Assembly: GCA_947502885.1 (NCBI GenBank)
Contig: CANNBP010000009.1
Location: 186,001-250,000, forward strand
Length of the DNA stretch: 64,000 bases
Direction of reading: 5' to 3'
Source of the DNA: an uncultured Aquimarina sp.
Lineage (GTDB): Bacteria > Bacteroidota > Bacteroidia > Flavobacteriales > Flavobacteriaceae
The notes beneath the pieces are model-generated. The model worked only from the letters and a program-made list of their open reading frames with translations. It searched no databases and was not told the origin of the DNA. Both the position numbers and the translations under genes were made by a program. Of this stretch, positions 17,199-26,269 are shown piece after piece; the stretch's first letter is position 1; every line of letters begins with the position of its first letter.

Positions 17199-17214
17199 TG
17201 GCACGAGATTAGAA
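17199..17214 (+). promoter_or_regulatory. Sigma-54-like -24/-12 promoter
   Basis: TGGCAC (17199-17204), five bases, then TAGAA (17210-17214) fits TGGCAC-N5-TTGCA perfectly in the -24 half and at three of five bases in the -12 half. It lies about 40 bp before the start codon of the TolC-like gene. The imperfect -12 box is the main doubt. Confidence 0.5.
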
Positions 17215-17254
17215 AAGAGTTTGGCATCAGAAAAATAGAATTAAGTATTTATAC

Positions 17255-18613
17255 ATGATACATTACAAGAATATAATCTTTTGCTTTTTATTGCTTTGGT
17301 CGGTACAAACGATGTACGCCCAGAAATCATGGTCACTAGATGATTGCATTACATATGCAATAACACATAACCTACAACTTAATACTTCTAGATATGACCA
17401 AGATGCGAATAGAGAGACTTACAGACAATCTATAAGAAATTTGTTGCCAAGTATTAATGCGACTTCAAATTATAACATTAGATATGGTAGATCTGTAGAT
17501 CCCAATAACAATAGTATCGTGAATACCGATTTCTTCTCTAATAATTACGGAATTAATGCAGATATAGATTTGTTTAGAGGTTTTCAGAAAATGAATCAAA
17601 TAAAAGCATCTAAATTTTTATACAAAGCTTCTAACGAGCAGGTGGTACACCAAAAATATTTATTGGCATTTAGAATCATGTCGGCTTTTTATGATATACG
17701 ATTTATGCAAGGACTTGTAGAAATTGCTAAAGAACAAGAAACAACGAGTCAGGAGAATTATGATTTGATCAAAAGACAAGTAGAACTTGGACAAAAAGCA
17801 AAAGCTGATCTATATGAGGCAGAATCTGCCTTGTTAGCAGATCAATTATTAGTAACGCAAAACGAGAATAATGTGGTTGGCGCAAAACTTAAGTTGGTAC
17901 AAGAAATGAATCTTGAAAATGCCAATACGATTACAATAACTCAGGATCTTGATGCCATAGATCAAAACCCAGAAGGTTTTGTGTCTGATAAGGATTCTAT
18001 TTACAACACTGCCAAAACATTTTTACCTATGATAAAGGCAGAAGAGTTAAAAGTTAAGGCATCAAAAAAGCAATTAGCCATGGCTAGAGGGGGCTTGTAC
18101 CCCTCTTTATCTTTCTTTGCAGGATACCAGACAGGATATTTTGAAACCAATATTGATAGTGCTGGTGAGGTGATCTCTTTTAATGATCAAATAAAGGATA
18201 ATGCTTCGCAGTATGTTGGACTTTCACTTAACATACCGATCAGTAATGGGTGGTCAAATCGATCAAGAGTAAAACAGCAAAAGGTGGCATTAATGCGTGC
18301 AGATAATGAACTTAATGTAAAGAAACAAGAGATGTATCAATTGATACAACAATTGGTGCAAGAGCAAAATTCATTAAGAATAGAGTTTGAACAAAGCTTA
18401 CAAAAGGTAAAAGCACAGGAGCTGGCATTTGATATCGCTCAAAAAAAATATGAAAAAGGATTAATAAGTACTATAGAATTAAATCAATCAAAAAACCTTT
18501 TGGCAACCTCAAAAAATGAAAACCTACAAGTACGATTGCGATTAAAAGTAAACAAAAGTACCTTAGAGTTTTATAATGGGTCACCTGTTTTTAATATAAC
18601 AAGCGCACAATAA
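17255..18613 (+). CDS. TolC-family outer membrane efflux protein
   Basis: This 452-residue protein has a signal peptide (MIHYKNIIFCFLLLWSVQTMYA) followed by two outer-membrane-efflux-protein repeats rich in long helices. These include ANRETYRQSIRNLLPSINA, typical of TolC-type channels, and QKKYEKGLISTIELNQSK in the second repeat. It would form a trimeric beta-barrel and periplasmic tunnel through which the adaptor and ABC transporter expel substrate. It is the first gene of the transporter block, with the adaptor gene 1 bp after its stop. A sigma-54-like promoter lies about 40 bp upstream. Confidence 0.92.
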   Translation: MIHYKNIIFCFLLLWSVQTMYAQKSWSLDDCITYAITHNLQLNTSRYDQDANRETYRQSIRNLLPSINATSNYNIRYGRSVDPNNNSIVNTDFFSNNYGINADIDLFRGFQKMNQIKASKFLYKASNEQVVHQKYLLAFRIMSAFYDIRFMQGLVEIAKEQETTSQENYDLIKRQVELGQKAKADLYEAESALLADQLLVTQNENNVVGAKLKLVQEMNLENANTITITQDLDAIDQNPEGFVSDKDSIYNTAKTFLPMIKAEELKVKASKKQLAMARGGLYPSLSFFAGYQTGYFETNIDSAGEVISFNDQIKDNASQYVGLSLNIPISNGWSNRSRVKQQKVALMRADNELNVKKQEMYQLIQQLVQEQNSLRIEFEQSLQKVKAQELAFDIAQKKYEKGLISTIELNQSKNLLATSKNENLQVRLRLKVNKSTLEFYNGSPVFNITSAQ

Positions 18614-18614
18614 G

Positions 18615-19865
18615 ATGGACATAAAAATTGAAAAGAAAAAAGGATTAAGACCTAAACATTACGGATACATTGCTATAAGTGTTCTATTGCTTTTTGCCGG
18701 TTGGAAAATGATGTTTGGCAATACGGCTTCTACCTTTAGAACCGAAAAAGAAAAAGTATCTATCGCAGCTGTATCATTTGGAAAATTTGATGACTATATT
18801 ACTATAAATGGAGCAGTAGCACCTATTAGTACAATCTATATGGACGCTTATGAAGGAGGTAGGGTAACAGAAAAACTCATCGAAGAAGGGACAATGGTAA
18901 AAAAAGGCGATATTATATTAAAATTAGAGAATAGAGGGCTGTATGAGCAAATATTGGCAAGCGAAAATAATCTAGCTCTAAAACAAAATGACCTACGCTC
19001 GACCAAGCTTACTTTTGATTCGAGGCAAGTAGAAGGAAAAAAAGACTTGGTAAGTTCTAAGTACGAATTACAAAAACTGAAACGTAATTATGAACAGAAT
19101 AAGGCTTTGTTTGAAGATGAGTTAATATCTAAAGAAGTTTATTTAACCTCAAAAGAGAGTTATGAGCTTTCGCAAAAGCAATATGATATTATTAAATTAC
19201 AAACAGAACAAGACGATGTGCTACGTAGCACCTCTTTAAACGAATTGGATGCAGATTTGGCTCGAATGAAAAAAACCCTATCGATGGTATATGAACGTAT
19301 TGATCACCTTAATGTGAGGGCACCAGCCGATGGTCAATTAGGTTTTTTGGATGCAGAAATAGGTCAAAACATTCAACAAGGCCAACGAATAGGGCAAATA
19401 AATGTACTAACCGATTATAAAATTGAAGCCACTATTGATGAACATTATATTGATAGAGTTAAAAGAGATCTTACAGCTGTACTAGAGCGTAATGGAAAAG
19501 AATATCAATTACGTTTGCGTAAAGTATATCCAGAGGTTCGTAGTGGTAAATTTAAGGTAGACCTTGTTTTTACTGGTGAGAAACCAGAAACTATTCGAGC
19601 TGGACAAAGCTATAATATAAAACTTCAGTTAGGAGCATCTAGTAATGCAATTTTGTTACCAAGAGGTAGCTTTTTTCAAAGTACCGGAGGGCAATGGATT
19701 TTTGTAGTAGACGCTTCCGGAGAAGTAGCTTGGAAAAGACAAATACGTATCGGTAAACAAAACTCTAGATATTATGAATTAATAGAAGGACTAGAAGAAG
19801 GTGAACAAGTGATCACTTCGGGGTATGATAGCTTTGGAGATGCCGAAAAAATTATATTAAAATAA
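18615..19865 (+). CDS. HlyD/MacA-type periplasmic adaptor
   Basis: This 416-residue membrane fusion protein has a single membrane anchor at about residues 18-36 and an N-terminal lipoyl half. A long coiled-coil hairpin follows (about 115-215, rich in Lys, Glu and Leu), then the second lipoyl half with APADGQLGFLDAEIGQNI. A beta-barrel and membrane-proximal domain complete it (LPRGSFFQSTGGQWIFVV). It joins the TolC-like channel to an inner-membrane ABC transporter, as MacA does for MacB. It starts 1 bp after the TolC-like gene and stands 30 bp before the ATPase gene. I call it MacA-like by layout only; the substrate is unknown. Confidence 0.9.
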   Translation: MDIKIEKKKGLRPKHYGYIAISVLLLFAGWKMMFGNTASTFRTEKEKVSIAAVSFGKFDDYITINGAVAPISTIYMDAYEGGRVTEKLIEEGTMVKKGDIILKLENRGLYEQILASENNLALKQNDLRSTKLTFDSRQVEGKKDLVSSKYELQKLKRNYEQNKALFEDELISKEVYLTSKESYELSQKQYDIIKLQTEQDDVLRSTSLNELDADLARMKKTLSMVYERIDHLNVRAPADGQLGFLDAEIGQNIQQGQRIGQINVLTDYKIEATIDEHYIDRVKRDLTAVLERNGKEYQLRLRKVYPEVRSGKFKVDLVFTGEKPETIRAGQSYNIKLQLGASSNAILLPRGSFFQSTGGQWIFVVDASGEVAWKRQIRIGKQNSRYYELIEGLEEGEQVITSGYDSFGDAEKIILK

Positions 19866-19895
19866 AAGAAAATTAAGAAAATAAACAATCAAAAA

Positions 19896-20594
19896 ATGAT
19901 ACAAATCAAGAACTTAAAAAAGAGTTTTAGAACTGAAGAAGTTGAGACTCTTGCATTAAATAATGTCAATTTAAAAGTTGAAGAGGGAGAGTTTGTAGCT
20001 ATTATGGGACCATCGGGATGTGGTAAGTCTACATTACTTAATATCGTTGGTATGTTGGATAATCCTAATGAAGGATCATATCACTTTAATGGTCAAGAAG
20101 TAGGAGGGTTAAAGGAAAACCAAAGAACCAAAGTAAGAAAAGGAAATCTTGGGTTTGTATTTCAGAGCTTCAATCTTATCGATGAGCTTACGGTTTTCGA
20201 AAATGTTGAGCTTCCGTTAATCTACCTTAACATGAAAAAAAGTGAAAGAGAATATAAAGTAAAACAAGTATTAGAACGAATGAAAATTGCACATCGAGAA
20301 AAGCATTTTCCGCAGCAATTATCAGGAGGACAACAACAACGTGTAGCTATTGCCAGAGCAGTAGTTACCAATGCCAAACTTATTTTGGCAGATGAGCCTA
20401 CAGGAAATCTGGATTCTAAAAACGGAATCGAAGTGATGAACCTGTTAACAGAATTAAATCAAGAAGGAACGACCATTATCATGGTAACCCACTCAGACAG
20501 AGACTCGCATTATGCACATAGAGTAATTAATCTTTTTGACGGACAAATTGTTACCGAAAGCCAGAATAAACCTTTCGGTGTTAACGCACAATAA
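19896..20594 (+). CDS. MacB/LolD-type ABC ATPase (first, intact)
   Basis: This 232-residue cytoplasmic ATPase has every canonical motif: Walker A GPSGCGKST (38-46), Q-loop FVFQSFNL, signature LSGGQQQR (142-149), Walker B LILADEP (162-168), D-loop NLDS (171-174) and H-loop VTHSDRD. It belongs to the class that energises MacB/FtsX-fold permeases by mechanical coupling, not by moving a substrate through a membrane channel. It is probably the main motor for the nine permeases encoded downstream, which lack ATPase domains of their own. It stands between the adaptor gene (30 bp) and the head-GIN gene (28 bp). Confidence 0.93.
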   Translation: MIQIKNLKKSFRTEEVETLALNNVNLKVEEGEFVAIMGPSGCGKSTLLNIVGMLDNPNEGSYHFNGQEVGGLKENQRTKVRKGNLGFVFQSFNLIDELTVFENVELPLIYLNMKKSEREYKVKQVLERMKIAHREKHFPQQLSGGQQQRVAIARAVVTNAKLILADEPTGNLDSKNGIEVMNLLTELNQEGTTIIMVTHSDRDSHYAHRVINLFDGQIVTESQNKPFGVNAQ

Positions 20595-20622
20595 TTCTAA
20601 AATTAATAACAAAATCAAAGTC

Positions 20623-21375
20623 ATGATCAAGTATGTATATCATTTAGCACTAGCAATTTTACTTTTTTGTATGAGTTTATGTTATGGACAGTCTAAAACT
20701 GTTGCTTTAGCTCATTTTGATGAAGTACTCATTAGCCCACATATCGAAGTAAATTTTAAAGAAGGTAATACCGAAGAAGTTGTTATCGACAATGCTCGAT
20801 TACCAGAAGAAAAAATCAATATCGAAGTCAACGGAAAAACTTTGCATATCTATTTGGATGGTGCAAAAATGGTTACCAAGACCAAAAAAGGATACCATGA
20901 GAATGGTTGGAAACAAAAAACACCAATCTACAAAGGTACAATGATCACTGCTACCATAACCTATAAACAACTCAAAGAACTTTCTGTACGAGGTGAGGAA
21001 ATTATAAAATTTGAAAGCCCAATAGTTAGAGATGAGTTTAAGTTAAAAACATACGGTGAACCAAAAATCACAATGAATGAGATTACAGTAAACTCATTGT
21101 ATGTTACTATGTATGGTGAGAGTCATTTGGAAATCAAAAACGGAACAGTAGGAAATCAGAAATATACGGTTTATGGAGAAGGAGAAATTAACACACTTGG
21201 TATGACTAATCAAAATACCAAAATCACTGCCTATGGCGAAGGAAGTTTTAGGGTAAATGTTTCTGATCGCCTTAAGGTAACAGCATTTGGCGAGGCAAGA
21301 GTTGCCTATAATGGTAATCCATCTATACATAAAGGAATTATTATTGGGGATGCCACTATCCAAAAAATAGACTAA
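20623..21375 (+). CDS. Head-GIN-domain (DUF2807-like) secreted protein
   Basis: This 250-residue protein has a signal peptide (MIKYVYHLALAILLFCMSLCYG) and a repetitive beta-rich body. The motif [YF]GE recurs five times about 20 residues apart (TYGEP, MYGES, VYGEG, AYGEG, AFGEA), giving the ladder of a beta-helix as in head-GIN/DUF2807 proteins, often called putative autotransporter adhesins. I chose the ATG at 20623, which gives the signal peptide; the frame is open upstream into the ATPase gene. It lies inside the transporter operon, 28 bp from the ATPase and 28 bp before the first permease. It is likely periplasmic or outer-membrane and might help the export complex. Confidence 0.8.
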   Translation: MIKYVYHLALAILLFCMSLCYGQSKTVALAHFDEVLISPHIEVNFKEGNTEEVVIDNARLPEEKINIEVNGKTLHIYLDGAKMVTKTKKGYHENGWKQKTPIYKGTMITATITYKQLKELSVRGEEIIKFESPIVRDEFKLKTYGEPKITMNEITVNSLYVTMYGESHLEIKNGTVGNQKYTVYGEGEINTLGMTNQNTKITAYGEGSFRVNVSDRLKVTAFGEARVAYNGNPSIHKGIIIGDATIQKID

Positions 21376-21437
21376 AAATCATCAATCAAAAAAGCGGATA
21401 GTTATGTTTAAAAATTATATCAAAATTGCTTGGCGAA
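21376..21437 (+). repeat. Permease junction repeat, copy 1
   Basis: These 62 bp cover the leader and first codons of permease 1. They match 23781-23846, before and into permease 2, with two mismatches and a 4-bp difference. The coding regions diverge widely beyond, so the repeat marks a duplication or recombination point. Confidence 0.8.
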
Positions 21438-23782
21438 GTATTGTAAAGAACAAAATATTTGCTCTACTTAATGTAGCTGGTTTGACAATAGGCTTATTAT
21501 GTAGTCTATTAATTTATCTATGGATAAATGATGAATTTGCAATTAATAATTATCACGAAAACAATGACCGACTGTATTCGGTCTATAATAAATTTACTTT
21601 TCAAGGAAAATTAGATACAGACTACATTACCCCTAGTTTACTTAGTGACCAACTAAAACTAAAAATTCCGGAAATAGAAAAAGCAGCGGCTATTTCCTGG
21701 CCACATACAAAAACTTTTGCCAATAAAGACAAGGCGTTTAAACAAGAAGGAATCTTTGTGGATAGTGACTATTTATCTATGTTTTCTTTTCATTTTTTAG
21801 AAGGAACAGCGACTACTGCCTTGACTAGTCCAACTGATATTGTTATCTCAAGAAAAATGGCAGAAATGTTTTTTGGAGACCCTCAAAATGCCATTGGTAA
21901 GATGCTTACTTATGAAAACTCTGAGCAATATCAGGTATCTGCAGTATTCGAAAATATTAGTGAAGCCAATACCGAAAAGTATGATTTTTACCTACATAAA
22001 GATGTTTTCTTGAAAATACATAGTTCGTGGATAAAAGAAATGACAAATTTTGGAGCAACCGCCACCTTTGTATTACTTAAAGAAGGAGTCGATATCGAAA
22101 AAGTAGAAACTAAGGTCAAAGTTTTTTTAAAAGAACAATTAAAAGACATACCAGATTTTGACATAGAGTTAGGCTTGCAACCATATGGCGATAAATATTT
22201 ATACTCTGAATTTGAAAATGGGGTGATTTCTGGCGGAAGAATAGAAAATGTAAGGATTTTTAGTGTTATAGCATTCTTTATATTATTGATTGCATGTATA
22301 AATTTTATGAATCTGGCATCGGCAGGAGCTTTAAAAAGAAGTAAAGAAGTAGGAGTACGTAAAGTTTTAGGAGCAAAAAAAAGAGTTTTAATCAACCAGT
22401 TTTTGGGAGAAGCTATAATATTATCTCTGATCAGTACTGCCTTTTCTCTAATATTACTTATGGTGGTACTACCTCTGTTTAACCAACTTGTAGATAAAGA
22501 TATTAGTTTGCATGATCTTTCTCCCGTTTTTTGGTTAGGCGTATTTCTAATAGCGTTATGTACTGGAGTACTTTCTGGAAGTTATCCAGCTATAATGATG
22601 TCTTCTTTCAAAGCGACCGAAATTTTTAGAAAAAAAACACATTTGGGAGCTAGTGCTAAGTGGATTCGAAAAGGGTTAGTGGTTTTTCAATTTGCACTTT
22701 CTTTAATTCTGATTACTGTAATGATCATTGCGTCCCAACAAATTAGTTTTATCAAAAATCGTAATCCTGGCTTTGACCGTCAAAATGTTATGTTATTTCA
22801 ATTTGACGGAGAGATGATAAATAAATATTCGGTTTTCAAGAATAGGGCTTTGCAAGTATCAGGGATAGAATCTATGACACTTATGTCTGGAAATCCTTTG
22901 GATTTTAAAAACAACGGAAGTAGTGCCTATTGGCTTGAAAGACCAAATAATGTTTGGACCCAGCTTAATACTTTGGCGGTAGGCGATGACTTTGTCAAAA
23001 CATGGGGAACTGAAATGCTTATGGGGACCGACTTTTCTAAAAGTAATCCTTCAGATAACAATGACTTTATTATTAATGAGAAGGCTTTAGAGATTATGGG
23101 ATTTGAAGATCCTATTGGTAAAAAGATAAATCACTGGGAAAGTGAAGGAAGAATCATAGGAGTAATGAAAGATTTTAATTTCAGTTCTATAAAATCGGCA
23201 ATTGGGCCCCTCGTGATGAGATATACCGATGGTAGTAAGGGATTTGCACAGTTTGTTATGGTAAAAATTAGCTCTTCAGATATAAGAGGTACCATAGGTG
23301 AATTGCAGGCATTGCATAAAGAAATGAACCCTTCTTTTCCGTTAGATTATAGTTTTTTAGATACAGACTATGATGCACTTTACAAAAGTGATACTATGTT
23401 TTTTAAACTATCAAGGTACTTTTCGTTTATAGCTATTTTTATTTCATGTCTTGGATTATTTGGATTAGTAATGTTTACTGCCCAACAAAAAATAAAAGAA
23501 ATAGGTATAAGAAAAGTACTGGGATCCTCGGTTTCTGGGATTACTATCCTATTGGCAAAAGATTTTTTAAAACCAGTACTATTCGCTATTCTGATTGGTA
23601 GTCCAGTAGCATGGTATCTCATGAGTCTGTGGTTAGCTAAGTATCAGTATAAAATAAACATGCCTTGGTGGGCATTTGTAGTCGCAGATGTTATGATTGC
23701 TGTAATAGCTATAGTTACCCTAAGTTTTCAATCTGTTAAAGCAGCGAAAGCTAGTCCTATAAAAAACTTAAGAATAGAATAA
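21404..23782 (+). CDS. MacB/FtsX-type ABC permease, 1 of 9
   Basis: This 792-residue inner-membrane protein is built as two MacB-like units in one chain. Unit 1 has a membrane segment at about 20-42, a periplasmic MacB_PCD-like domain to about 280 and three membrane segments. Unit 2 has a segment at about 425-447, a second periplasmic domain, then three more segments, giving eight in all. Each unit ends with the cytoplasmic coupling motif: KEVGVRKVLGAK near residue 314 and KEIGIRKVLGSS near 698. The chain ends SPIKNLRIE. One polypeptide thus equals the dimer formed by MacB or LolC/LolE. It has no ATPase domain and must borrow one. Start and leader are nearly identical to those of permease 2. 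Confidence 0.9.
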   Translation: MFKNYIKIAWRSIVKNKIFALLNVAGLTIGLLCSLLIYLWINDEFAINNYHENNDRLYSVYNKFTFQGKLDTDYITPSLLSDQLKLKIPEIEKAAAISWPHTKTFANKDKAFKQEGIFVDSDYLSMFSFHFLEGTATTALTSPTDIVISRKMAEMFFGDPQNAIGKMLTYENSEQYQVSAVFENISEANTEKYDFYLHKDVFLKIHSSWIKEMTNFGATATFVLLKEGVDIEKVETKVKVFLKEQLKDIPDFDIELGLQPYGDKYLYSEFENGVISGGRIENVRIFSVIAFFILLIACINFMNLASAGALKRSKEVGVRKVLGAKKRVLINQFLGEAIILSLISTAFSLILLMVVLPLFNQLVDKDISLHDLSPVFWLGVFLIALCTGVLSGSYPAIMMSSFKATEIFRKKTHLGASAKWIRKGLVVFQFALSLILITVMIIASQQISFIKNRNPGFDRQNVMLFQFDGEMINKYSVFKNRALQVSGIESMTLMSGNPLDFKNNGSSAYWLERPNNVWTQLNTLAVGDDFVKTWGTEMLMGTDFSKSNPSDNNDFIINEKALEIMGFEDPIGKKINHWESEGRIIGVMKDFNFSSIKSAIGPLVMRYTDGSKGFAQFVMVKISSSDIRGTIGELQALHKEMNPSFPLDYSFLDTDYDALYKSDTMFFKLSRYFSFIAIFISCLGLFGLVMFTAQQKIKEIGIRKVLGSSVSGITILLAKDFLKPVLFAILIGSPVAWYLMSLWLAKYQYKINMPWWAFVVADVMIAVIAIVTLSFQSVKAAKASPIKNLRIE

Positions 23783-23846
23783 ATCATCAATCAATCAAAA
23801 AAGCAGCTAGTTATGTTTAAAAATTATATCAAAATTGCTTGGCGAA
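23781..23846 (+). repeat. Permease junction repeat, copy 2
   Basis: This is the second copy of the 62-66-bp sequence at 21376-21437. It begins at the stop of permease 1 and runs into codon 12 of permease 2. An extra ATCA gives the 4-bp difference. Confidence 0.8.
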
Positions 23847-26224
23847 ACTTACTTAAGAATAAGGCATATACTTTTCTTAATATGGTCGGACTTTCGATAG
23901 CCTTTGGGGTGGCAATTCTTTTAAGTATGACTGCATTTTTTGAATTGTCTTATGATAAGTTTCACAAAGACATTGATAATACATATCAGGTATATTATAC
24001 AGAGCAAAGCCCAAAAGGGACACAGGCAAGTATAAGTCAACCTATTCCTTTTGCAGAAGCTCTTAAAAAAGAAGTGCCCGGTGTAGAACGTATTACTAGG
24101 TATCTAAGTGGTCGAGGTGTAGTTACTTATAAAGAAAAGGAGTTAAATATGAGCCTGGCCTGGGTAGATCAGGACTTCTTTTCCATATTTTCTTTTCCAG
24201 TAATCCAAGGTGTTACCGGTCAATCTCTTATAGAAGGACCTACGGTCGTAATTACCAATAGAATTGCTAATCGAATTTTTGGTACCACTGATGCAGTAGG
24301 AAAAACAGTTATGGTTTTGTTTAAAGGCAAAGAGCAACCTATGGAGGTATCGGCTGTTTTAAAAGATATTACACCTAATAGTAGTATTAGTTTTGATATG
24401 GCTATCAATATTGTTAATATGCCTAAATATCAAGGGTATATCGATGAATGGAAATCTAAAAATCATGATGTATACCTGCAGTTACAAAATGAGGTTTCTG
24501 TTTCAGAATTTGAGAAACGTACATTTTCGTTTACCAATCTACACTATAAAAATCAAATAGAAAGTGCCAAACGTGATGGGGCTAGTCCAACTGAAGATGG
24601 GCAGTATTGTACGCTAAATCTCCTACCTTTTAAAGACAGGCATTTTGTTAATTATAATCAAGGAGAAGCCAAAGTAACCAGAACCTTACCATATATAATT
24701 TTGGGCATCGCTTTTCTAATTGTTTTTATCGCTTGTATAAATTTTATAAACATGAGTATTGCCAAAAACTCTGGTCGATTACAAGAGATTGGTATGCGCA
24801 AAACAATGGGAGCTGCAAAGCGACATGTGTTTTATCAGTTTTGGGGAGAAAGTATATTTATCTTTTTGTTTACGATACTTATCGGGATTGTTTTAAGTGT
24901 ACTATTTCTGGATGATTTCAAAATCCTGTTTAGAACAAGAGCCACCTTAGATAATGTTTTTTCTCCTACACTTTTAACAGGTGCGATATTGGCTTTTTTC
25001 TTAATCACATTTATAGCAGGAGGGTATCCAGCTATATTACTAAGTAAACTTGGCACTTTGCAGGCATTAAAAGGAAAACTTAATGTAAAAGGAGGTAATG
25101 GGGTTCGCAACTTTTTAATGGTAATCCAGTTTAGTATTGCCATTTTATTAATCAGTGGAACTTTGGTATTAAGGGGGCAACTCGAGTATATGCGTACCAA
25201 AGACTTAGGATATAATAAAGAACATGTGATCTCGGTACCGCTTAATGGCAAGAAAGATAGTTATGCAGCCGTTCAGCTTCTTAGAGAAGAATTAAAAGAC
25301 CACCCAAACATAATAAGTGTTACAGCTTCAAACAATACACTTGGCTTGGGTAAGGATGGTAATGCTTATTCAAGTGTGATGGGATTTGATTATAAAAATC
25401 GAGGCATGAAAACTAATATGCTGGTAGTTGATTATGATTATCCAGAAACATTGGATATAGAATTAGCTTCGGGTCGTAGTTTTAGTAGAGATTTTGCTAC
25501 CGATAGCCTGTCAATTTTAATAAATGAATCAATGGCAAGACAGCTGGGAGAAGAAGACCCTTTGCATAAACAAATTAATAGTGATGGTAGAGATTATACC
25601 ATAGTAGGGGTTCTAAAAGATTATCACTTTACAAAGTTAGATAAAGAAATTGCTCCAATTACGCTATTCATGGATAAGGATTGGCGTTTGTATTATGCTT
25701 ATATAAAAATTGCCCCAACAAACATTACACGATCTTTTGACGTGATACAGCAGGCATGGCAAAAAATAGAACCTAATGCCAGATTCTTAGGCTCTTTTCT
25801 TGATGAAAACATTGATCGAACTTTAAGAAGAGAAAAGAAAATGATGGCGATTATAACTAGTGGTGCTATTATAGCTATTGTTCTAAGTTGTATAGGATTA
25901 TTGGCTATTTCACTTTTGGTTGTTAGCCAGAGAACAAAAGAAATCGGAATACGCAAAGTGGTAGGGGCTAGTACTACATCTCTAACCTATTTACTGGCAA
26001 AAGATTTTATGAAACTAGTGGTATTTGCTTTTATAATCATAGTACCTATTGCGTGGTTGGCGGCAAGTAATTGGTTAGCGAATTATACTTATAGAATTGA
26101 TCTATCTGTGTGGTTTTTTATTACAGCTGGTCTTATGACTAGTTTAATTGCACTGGCAACCATAAGTACAGGTACTATTAAAGCAGCTTTGCAAAATCCA
26201 GTAAAAAGTTTACGAACAGAATAG
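23813..26224 (+). CDS. MacB/FtsX-type ABC permease, 2 of 9
   Basis: At 803 residues this has the same eight-segment, double-unit plan as permease 1. The coupling motif of unit 1 is altered, QEIGMRKTMGAAKR near residue 323, while unit 2 keeps KEIGIRKVVGAS near 709. The first periplasmic domain starts with TEQSPKGTQASISQP and differs from its neighbours, so substrate or partner contacts probably differ. It ends NPVKSLRTE. It starts 30 bp after permease 1, with which it shares leader and first codons. The first 12 residues (MFKNYIKIAWRN) fit the amphipathic helix that lies along the inner membrane face in MacB-type proteins. Confidence 0.9.
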   Translation: MFKNYIKIAWRNLLKNKAYTFLNMVGLSIAFGVAILLSMTAFFELSYDKFHKDIDNTYQVYYTEQSPKGTQASISQPIPFAEALKKEVPGVERITRYLSGRGVVTYKEKELNMSLAWVDQDFFSIFSFPVIQGVTGQSLIEGPTVVITNRIANRIFGTTDAVGKTVMVLFKGKEQPMEVSAVLKDITPNSSISFDMAINIVNMPKYQGYIDEWKSKNHDVYLQLQNEVSVSEFEKRTFSFTNLHYKNQIESAKRDGASPTEDGQYCTLNLLPFKDRHFVNYNQGEAKVTRTLPYIILGIAFLIVFIACINFINMSIAKNSGRLQEIGMRKTMGAAKRHVFYQFWGESIFIFLFTILIGIVLSVLFLDDFKILFRTRATLDNVFSPTLLTGAILAFFLITFIAGGYPAILLSKLGTLQALKGKLNVKGGNGVRNFLMVIQFSIAILLISGTLVLRGQLEYMRTKDLGYNKEHVISVPLNGKKDSYAAVQLLREELKDHPNIISVTASNNTLGLGKDGNAYSSVMGFDYKNRGMKTNMLVVDYDYPETLDIELASGRSFSRDFATDSLSILINESMARQLGEEDPLHKQINSDGRDYTIVGVLKDYHFTKLDKEIAPITLFMDKDWRLYYAYIKIAPTNITRSFDVIQQAWQKIEPNARFLGSFLDENIDRTLRREKKMMAIITSGAIIAIVLSCIGLLAISLLVVSQRTKEIGIRKVVGASTTSLTYLLAKDFMKLVVFAFIIIVPIAWLAASNWLANYTYRIDLSVWFFITAGLMTSLIALATISTGTIKAALQNPVKSLRTE

Positions 26225-26269
26225 AGTAAGTAATCAATCTCGAAGGATCGAGGTTAAAAATTAGTAATC

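Noticed and set aside
17221..17240. Second possible sigma-54 -24 element (TTTGGCAT)
   Set aside because: Only the GG of the -24 half fits and nothing resembles a -12 half at the right spacing.
20536..20622. Upstream extension of the head-GIN protein frame overlapping the ATPase gene
   Set aside because: The frame is open but the added 29 residues have no signal character; the ATG at 20623 gives a clean signal peptide.
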